From Sphingomonadales bacterium (GTDB lineage Bacteria; Pseudomonadota; Alphaproteobacteria; Sphingomonadales; Sphingomonadaceae), in assembly GCA_025360285.1 (NCBI GenBank), contig JANYCM010000108.1, positions 1 to 10,085 on the forward strand: a DNA stretch of 10,085 nucleotides. The letters are read 5' to 3'. Shown here one piece after another: positions 5,769 to 10,085 of the stretch; positions within the stretch are counted from its first letter, which is position 1, and each line of letters starts with the position of its first letter. Under the pieces are notes generated by a model. The model worked only from the letters and a program-made list of their open reading frames with translations. It was not told the DNA's origin and made no database searches. Made by a program: the position numbers and the translations under genes.

Positions 5769-6809
5769 ATGTCGAATGACAAGCCGACTTCATTCGATAT
5801 CGCACAATTGGCCGGCGTTTCGCAGCCGACGGTGTCGCGGGCACTGCGCGGCGATCCGACGGTCAGCGAGGCAACCCGCAAGCGCATCGAGGCCATTGCC
5901 ACCCAGCTCAACTACACCGTCGACAAGAACGCCTCCAGCCTGCGGCGGCGCCATTCCAACACACTGGCGTTGCTGTTCTTTCAGGATCCGACACCCGATG
6001 ATTCACTGATAAACCCGTTCTTCTTGTCGATGCTCGGTTCCATTACCCGCACCTGTGCGCAGCGCGGTTATGACCTGCTGATTTCCTTCCAGCAGCTGTC
6101 GAGCAACTGGCATGTCGATTATGAGGACAGCCGCAAGGCCGATGGCATCATTCTGCTCGGCTATGGCGATTATGAGGATTACCGCGCCCGGCTCGACCTT
6201 TTGGCGCAGCAGGGCACGCATTTTGTGCGCTGGGGGTCGGTGCAAAATGGCGGCCCCGATACCACCATCGGCTGCGACAATTTTCGCGGTGGCCATGATG
6301 CCGCCCGGCACCTTGTCGAACTTGGCCACCGCCGCATCGTGTTTCTGGGCGAAGCCTCCAGCCGGTCACCCGAATTCGAGGATCGCTATCGCGGTGCGTG
6401 TGCGGCGATGGCCGACGCCGGCCTTGCCGCCGACCCGGCACTGCAAATCGATGCGACAATGACCGAGGCGGCCGGCCATGCCGCGACCCGGCATTTGCTG
6501 GCCAGTGGGCGCCAATTTGACGCGATTTTCGCCGCCAGCGACCTGATCGCCATCGGCGCGCTGCGGGCGCTGGCCGAAGCCGGAATCTGCGTTCCCGATG
6601 ACGTATCGATCGTCGGCTTTGACGATATTCCCGCCGCCAGCCTGTCGCATCCGCCGTTGACGACGATCGCCCAGGATTATGCCCGCGCCGGGCAGGTACT
6701 GGTCGATACATTGTTGCGGCGGATCGCCGATCTGCCGACCGAGACTCGCATGTTGCCGCCACGGCTGGTGGTGCGGCGCACGACAGCGGCGCACAAGGAC
6801 CCGGCATGA
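5769..6809 (+). CDS. LacI-family transcriptional regulator of the sugar operon
   Basis: DNA-binding regulator that probably controls this operon in response to a sugar. The 346-residue protein starts with a LacI helix-turn-helix, FDIAQLAGVSQPTVSRALRG (9-28), followed by SEATRKRI and a hinge region (about 52-62). A periplasmic-binding-protein-like sugar-sensing domain fills the rest; family landmarks are KADGIILLG (123-131), GGHDAARHLVELGHRRIVFLG (174-194), FAASDLIAIGALRAL (254-268), VPDDVSIVGFDDIP (275-288) and PPLTTI (295-300). The ATG at 5769 is preferred to upstream in-frame starts because GGGGAGAG (5751-5758) precedes it and the DNA-binding domain begins at once. Its stop overlaps the permease start by 4 bp (ATGA), so the two are translationally coupled. 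The ligand cannot be read from the sequence; a maltose- or sucrose-related sugar is a guess from the neighbours. Confidence 0.93.
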   Translation: MSNDKPTSFDIAQLAGVSQPTVSRALRGDPTVSEATRKRIEAIATQLNYTVDKNASSLRRRHSNTLALLFFQDPTPDDSLINPFFLSMLGSITRTCAQRGYDLLISFQQLSSNWHVDYEDSRKADGIILLGYGDYEDYRARLDLLAQQGTHFVRWGSVQNGGPDTTIGCDNFRGGHDAARHLVELGHRRIVFLGEASSRSPEFEDRYRGACAAMADAGLAADPALQIDATMTEAAGHAATRHLLASGRQFDAIFAASDLIAIGALRALAEAGICVPDDVSIVGFDDIPAASLSHPPLTTIAQDYARAGQVLVDTLLRRIADLPTETRMLPPRLVVRRTTAAHKDPA

Positions 6810-8287
6810 CGACCAAACCCCGCCAGAATTTCCGCGGCCTGTGGAATATTTCCTTCGGTTTCTTCGGCATCCAGATCGGCTTTGCCCTGCAGAACGCCAA
6901 TATGAGCCGCATCTTCCAGTCGCTGGGCACCAGCGTCGATGATCTGGCGTTTCTGTGGATTGCGGCGCCGCTCACGGGCCTGATCGTCCAACCGCTGATC
7001 GGGCATTTCAGCGATCGCACCTGGACGCGACTGGGCCGGCGGCGGCCGTTCTTCCTCGCCGGCGCAACGCTGGCGACGGCGGCGTTGTTCGGCATGCCCC
7101 ATGCCCCGGTGCTGCTGGTCGCGGCGATGCTGCTCTGGGTGCTCGATGCCTCGCTGAATATCTCTATGGAGCCGTTTCGCGCCTTTGTCGGCGACATGCT
7201 CGATCCGGCCCAGCAGACGGCGGGCTTTGCCTTTCAAACCGCCTTCATCGGGGCCGGCGCGGTGCTCGGTTCCCTTGCGCCGTCGGTGCTGACCAATGTC
7301 TTCCACCTTGCCAATACCGCGCCCGCCGGGATGGTGCCGGATTCGGTGCGCTGGGCGTTTTACCTCGGGGGCGCGTCGCTGTTTTCGGCGGTGTTGTGGA
7401 CGGTGCTGACAACGCGTGAATATCCGCCCGAACGCATGGCCGAATTTAGCGGCGGTGCGGTCATGGCGGGGCAGGATGGCCCCCTCACCGCCCCGCGCTC
7501 GGGGCCATTATGGCTGGTCGCCGGTGCCGCCATCTGCCTGGGCGTCCAGCGGCTGGGCCTCGACAAGCCGGTCTATGTGCTGAGCGGCATGTTGATTGGC
7601 TTTGGCATTGCCCAGATGATCAGCCGCTGGCTGGTGATGCGCGGCCGCGGCGGCGGTGCGCTGACCCAGATCATCAGCGACCTTGCCACCATGCCGGTGG
7701 TGATGCAGCGGCTGGCGCTGGTGCAGTTTTTCACCTGGTCGGCGCTGTTCATCATGTGGATCTATACAACGCCGGTCGTGGCGCAGAATTTCTTCGGGTC
7801 GGCGGATCCGACGTCCGCCGCCTTCAACCGCGGTGCCGATTGGGTGGGGGATTTGTTCGCCGTCTATAATGGTGTTGCCGCGCTTTGGGCCTTTGCCATG
7901 CCGGCGCTGGCGGCGCGCATCGGCCGGGCGCGCACGCATATCATCGGTCTGCTGGCCGGCGCGGCGGGCTTTGCCAGCTTCCTGGTCATTACCGATGCGA
8001 CCTGGCTGCTGGCGGCGATGGCGCTGATCGGCATCGCCTGGGGCTCGATCCTGACCATGCCGTATGCGATTCTGGCGCGGGCGCTGCCGCCGGCCAAGCT
8101 GGGCGTCTTTATGGGATTGTTCAATATCTTCATCGTCGTGCCGCAGCTGATCGTGTCGAGCATCATGGGCAGCGTGCTGCACGGCTTCTTTCCCGGCAAT
8201 CCACTGCCGGCGATGGCGATTGCCGCCGCGGTGCTGGTGCTGGCCGCCGCCGCGATGCTGCGGGTTGATGACGGGCACCGCGCGTGA
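6806..8287 (+). CDS. MFS sugar permease, SUT/SLC45-like (sucrose/maltose type)
   Basis: Predicted inner-membrane symporter for a disaccharide or glucoside. The 493-residue protein has about 12 hydrophobic segments. The loop between helices 2 and 3 has HFSDRTWTRLGRRRPFFLAG (67-86), which closely resembles the SDR...GRRRPF motif of plant sucrose transporters and the related bacterial maltose permeases. A second family landmark is SILTMPYAILARALPPAKLG (414-433), followed by VFMGLFNIFIVVPQ, again as in that group. The usual six-plus-six layout has a long central cytoplasmic loop at about 205-234. ATG 6806 overlaps the regulator stop, and AAGGAC (6795-6800) is a good ribosome binding site. With glk and eda downstream, the cargo is probably something that yields glucose. 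No glucosidase is present in the window, so the exact substrate stays open. Confidence 0.9.
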   Translation: MTTKPRQNFRGLWNISFGFFGIQIGFALQNANMSRIFQSLGTSVDDLAFLWIAAPLTGLIVQPLIGHFSDRTWTRLGRRRPFFLAGATLATAALFGMPHAPVLLVAAMLLWVLDASLNISMEPFRAFVGDMLDPAQQTAGFAFQTAFIGAGAVLGSLAPSVLTNVFHLANTAPAGMVPDSVRWAFYLGGASLFSAVLWTVLTTREYPPERMAEFSGGAVMAGQDGPLTAPRSGPLWLVAGAAICLGVQRLGLDKPVYVLSGMLIGFGIAQMISRWLVMRGRGGGALTQIISDLATMPVVMQRLALVQFFTWSALFIMWIYTTPVVAQNFFGSADPTSAAFNRGADWVGDLFAVYNGVAALWAFAMPALAARIGRARTHIIGLLAGAAGFASFLVITDATWLLAAMALIGIAWGSILTMPYAILARALPPAKLGVFMGLFNIFIVVPQLIVSSIMGSVLHGFFPGNPLPAMAIAAAVLVLAAAAMLRVDDGHRA

Positions 8288-8348
8288 ATACGTATACGGT
8301 CAAAGCTTTGCTTGTGCTTGCCGGCGGGCGCGGTAACCCTTGGCGCAC
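8288..8348 (+). promoter_or_regulatory. Short gap before glk with two small palindromes
   Basis: The 61-bp gap between the permease and glk contains ATACGTAT (8288-8295) and CAAAGCTTTG (8301-8310), both perfect palindromes. The second has the even symmetry and central GC of many LacI-family operators, but at 10 bp it is short. No convincing promoter or Shine-Dalgarno sequence is visible. Read-through from the permease gene is likely. Confidence 0.35.
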
Positions 8349-9332
8349 ATGACCGCCGCCCCCACCGACATCGTCGCCGTCGATATCGGCGGCACCCATG
8401 CGCGCTTTGCCCTGGCCAGTGTTGCCGCCGGGCGCGTGCCGTCGCTGGGGCCGGTGACGGTGCTGAAGACCGCCGAACATGCCAGCTTCCAGACAGCGTG
8501 GGAGGCGTTTGGCGTGATCGTTGGCCACCCTCTGCCGCCTTCAGCGGGCATCGCCTTTGCCGGGCCGGTGCAGGGCGAAGCGCTGCAACTGACCAACAGT
8601 CATTGGGTGATCCGGCCGGCGCTGATCCACGAACGGCTGGGGGTGGACCGCCATGTCATTGTCAATGATTTCGGCGCCGTCGCCCATGCCGTGGCGCAGG
8701 CCAGCCCGGCCGATTTCGCCGCCATATGTGGCCCGGATGTGCCGTTGCCGGATTCCGGTGCTATCAGCGTCATCGGTCCCGGCACAGGGCTGGGTGTGGC
8801 GCAATTGCTGCGTTCCAGCGGCGCTTATCAGGTCGTCGAAACCGAAGGCGGCCATATCGATTTCGCGCCGCTGGACCGCTTTGAAGATAGGCTGCTGGCG
8901 CAGCAGCGGCTGCGGACGCGGCGGGTATCGGTGGAGCGCATCGTGTCGGGGCCGGGGCTGCAAAGCCTGTACGAAGCGCTGGCGGCGATCGAAGGCCGGG
9001 CGGTGGAACCGCGCAGCGATACGGCGCTGTGGACGGCGGCCCTGGATGGCAGCGATTCGATCGCGGTGGCGGCGCTCGACCGGTTTTGCATGACGTTGGG
9101 GTCGGTGGCCGGCGACATTGCGCTGGCGCAGGGGGCGAGTGCCATCGTCATTGCCGGCGGGCTGGGCGCGCGGATCGCCGGCCATCTGCCCGGATCGGGC
9201 TTTGCCGAGCGGTTGGTTGCCAAGGGCCGATTCGAAACGATGATGCGGGCGATGCCGGTCAAACGCATCACGCTGGACCAGCCCGGCCTGTTCGGCGCGG
9301 CGGCGGCCTTTGCCAGGGAATTCACGCGATGA
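8349..9332 (+). CDS. glk: Glucokinase (Glk, Zymomonas/E. coli type)
   Basis: Cytoplasmic enzyme that phosphorylates glucose with ATP to glucose 6-phosphate, the entry to the Entner-Doudoroff pathway. The 327-residue protein (from ATG 8349) shows the nucleotide-phosphate motif VDIGGTHARFALA (11-23), sugar-binding LTNSHWVI (81-88), catalytic-base motif NDFGAVAHA (106-114, Asp107), GPGTGLGVA (143-151), ETEGGHIDFAPLD (164-176) and ERIVSGPGL (196-204). Many stretches, such as LKTAEHAS and IVSGPGL, recall the Z. mobilis enzyme, and this is the strongest hint of a sphingomonad host. The start is not certain: a TTG at 8340 in frame would add three residues (MAH before the next Met), and neither start has a strong ribosome binding site. 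ATG 8349 is preferred because it places the DIGGTH motif at the usual distance. It overlaps eda by 4 bp. Confidence 0.95.
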   Translation: MTAAPTDIVAVDIGGTHARFALASVAAGRVPSLGPVTVLKTAEHASFQTAWEAFGVIVGHPLPPSAGIAFAGPVQGEALQLTNSHWVIRPALIHERLGVDRHVIVNDFGAVAHAVAQASPADFAAICGPDVPLPDSGAISVIGPGTGLGVAQLLRSSGAYQVVETEGGHIDFAPLDRFEDRLLAQQRLRTRRVSVERIVSGPGLQSLYEALAAIEGRAVEPRSDTALWTAALDGSDSIAVAALDRFCMTLGSVAGDIALAQGASAIVIAGGLGARIAGHLPGSGFAERLVAKGRFETMMRAMPVKRITLDQPGLFGAAAAFAREFTR

Positions 9333-9961
9333 AGATTGACGCGATCATGCGGCTGGCACCGGTGATCCCGGTGCTGGTGATCGATGATGTGGCGCAGGCG
9401 CGGCCGATTGCCGAGGCGCTTGTCGCTGGCGGCCTGTGCGTGCTGGAGGTAACGCTGCGAACACCTGTGGCGTTGGAAGTGATCACCGAAATGGCCAAGG
9501 TGGCAGGGGCGATTGTCGGCGCCGGCACCGTGCTCAACCCTGGTGATTTGCGTGCGGCGATCGAGGCCGGCGCGCAGTTCATCGTCAGCCCCGGCCTGAC
9601 CGCGCCGCTGGGCGAAGCGGCCGTCGCCAGCGGCGTGCCGTTCCTGCCCGGCATCGCCAATGCCGGCGATTTGATGCGCGGGCTCGATTTGGGGCTCGAT
9701 CGCTTCAAATTCTTCCCAGCGATGGCGGCCGGCGGCCTGCCGGCGCTGCGCGCCTTGGCGGCACCCTTCGGCATGGCGCGCTTCTGCCCAACGGGCGGCA
9801 TCACCCAGGCCAGCGCGCCGGAATGGCTGGCCGAACCGGCAGTGCTGTGCGTCGGCGGCAGCTGGCTGGTCGGCAAGGGTGCAGTGGATGTGGCGGCGAT
9901 TGGCGCGGCGGCACGGGCGGCGACGGCGTTGCATATCCAGCCAGAAGACCGCGGCCCGTAA
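9329..9961 (+). CDS. eda: KDPG aldolase (Entner-Doudoroff aldolase, Eda)
   Basis: Splits 2-keto-3-deoxy-6-phosphogluconate into pyruvate and glyceraldehyde 3-phosphate; many members also act on 4-hydroxy-2-oxoglutarate. The 210-residue protein is a compact class I aldolase of normal length. It has PVIPVLVIDD (11-20), LEVTLRTP (39-46) with catalytic Glu40 and substrate-binding Arg44, VGAGTVLNP (63-71), VSPGL (86-90), the Schiff-base lysine Lys127 in RFKFFPA (125-131), and the phosphate-binding CPTGGI (153-158) and GGSWL (176-180). The ATG at 9329 overlaps the glk stop (ATGA), with AGGGA at 9315-9319 as ribosome binding site, so translation is coupled to glk. It is the last gene of the sugar operon. 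The dehydratase (edd) that makes its substrate is not present here. Confidence 0.96.
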   Translation: MKIDAIMRLAPVIPVLVIDDVAQARPIAEALVAGGLCVLEVTLRTPVALEVITEMAKVAGAIVGAGTVLNPGDLRAAIEAGAQFIVSPGLTAPLGEAAVASGVPFLPGIANAGDLMRGLDLGLDRFKFFPAMAAGGLPALRALAAPFGMARFCPTGGITQASAPEWLAEPAVLCVGGSWLVGKGAVDVAAIGAAARAATALHIQPEDRGP

Positions 9962-9982
9962 TCGATTTTATCACTTACTGAT

Positions 9983-10032
9983 CTGCGGCAACCCGAAGTT
10001 ATTTTCCTTATTTTCCTGTTTCGGCAGTTTTT
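9983..10032 (+). terminator. Possible weak intrinsic terminator of the sugar operon
   Basis: CCGAA (9993-9997) can pair with TTCGG (10020-10024), and CTGC (9983-9986) with GCAG in the same downstream arm (shared G/C bases make the fit imperfect). Five T residues follow at 10028-10032. The loop is long (22 bases) and the stem short, so the call is weak, but the location after the last operon gene and before a T-run is right. Confidence 0.25.
9999..10016 (+). repeat. Exact 9-bp tandem repeat
   Basis: TTATTTTCC occurs twice in direct succession (9999-10007 and 10008-10016) in the T-rich tail after eda. It lies in the loop of the possible terminator. A function is not evident. Confidence 0.8.
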
Positions 10033-10085
10033 CTGGATTTGGTTGGGTCCGGCGACAGACCGCTGGCGCCAGGGCTTTCGATCCA

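Larger units (their letters stand above)
9962..10085 (+). other. T-rich tail after eda
   Basis: The 124 bp after the eda stop hold no gene. The first 75 bp are AT-rich for this DNA and T-rich on the + strand. The end of the window returns to G+C-rich sequence with a 10-bp palindrome CTGGCGCCAG (10063-10072). Confidence 0.6.

Noticed and set aside
6148..7197. 349-codon minus-strand frame opposite the lacI-type gene and permease
   Set aside because: Spans two real genes in antisense, with low-complexity Arg/Pro/Ser composition.
8828..9934. 368-codon minus-strand frame opposite glk and eda
   Set aside because: Antisense to two enzymes with complete catalytic motifs; the peptide is Arg/Ala/His-rich without a domain.
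1..10085. CRISPR array, phage or defence system
   Set aside because: No regularly spaced repeats and no phage, nuclease or toxin-antitoxin genes are visible; the genes are ordinary phosphate and sugar functions.

Overview
The window is a G+C-rich stretch of bacterial chromosome, most likely from an alphaproteobacterium of the sphingomonad group. This is inferred from the close resemblance of the glucokinase to the Zymomonas mobilis type, the Entner-Doudoroff aldolase beside it, and a sucrose/maltose-type (SUT/SLC45-like) MFS permease of the kind found in sphingomonads and Caulobacter. No sequence search was possible, so the taxonomy is an inference. All confidently called genes lie on the + strand.

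Region 1 (about 1-1081): the last 38 codons of a probable membrane protein run in at the left edge and stop at 119. A gap of about 960 bp follows with no convincing gene. It is less G+C-rich than the rest and carries a few small repeats and hairpins.

Region 2 (1082-5641): a high-affinity phosphate uptake operon, pstS-pstC-pstA-pstB-phoU. A match to the PhoB-binding Pho box (two CTGTCAT repeats 11 bp apart) lies 52 bp before pstS. PstS captures phosphate in the periplasm, PstC and PstA form the membrane channel, PstB supplies ATP hydrolysis, and PhoU links the transporter to PhoR/PhoB signalling and restrains it when phosphate is plentiful. The phoB and phoR genes are not in the window.

Region 3 (5642-9961): a sugar-use operon, lacI-type regulator, MFS sugar permease, glk and eda. 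The regulator and permease overlap by 4 bp, as do glk and eda. A likely scheme is disaccharide or glucoside import, cleavage by a glucosidase encoded elsewhere, phosphorylation of glucose by Glk, and cleavage of KDPG by Eda in the Entner-Doudoroff pathway. The two middle enzymes (zwf, edd) are absent here. The 127-bp gap before lacI holds a perfect 7-bp inverted repeat and is the likely control region.

Region 4 (9962-10085): a T-rich tail with a 9-bp tandem repeat and a weak terminator-like structure.

Nothing in the window demands a new biological system. The more interesting points are small: the exact Pho box, translational-coupling details, an intergenic tandem repeat before pstC, and the unexplained 960-bp upstream gap.
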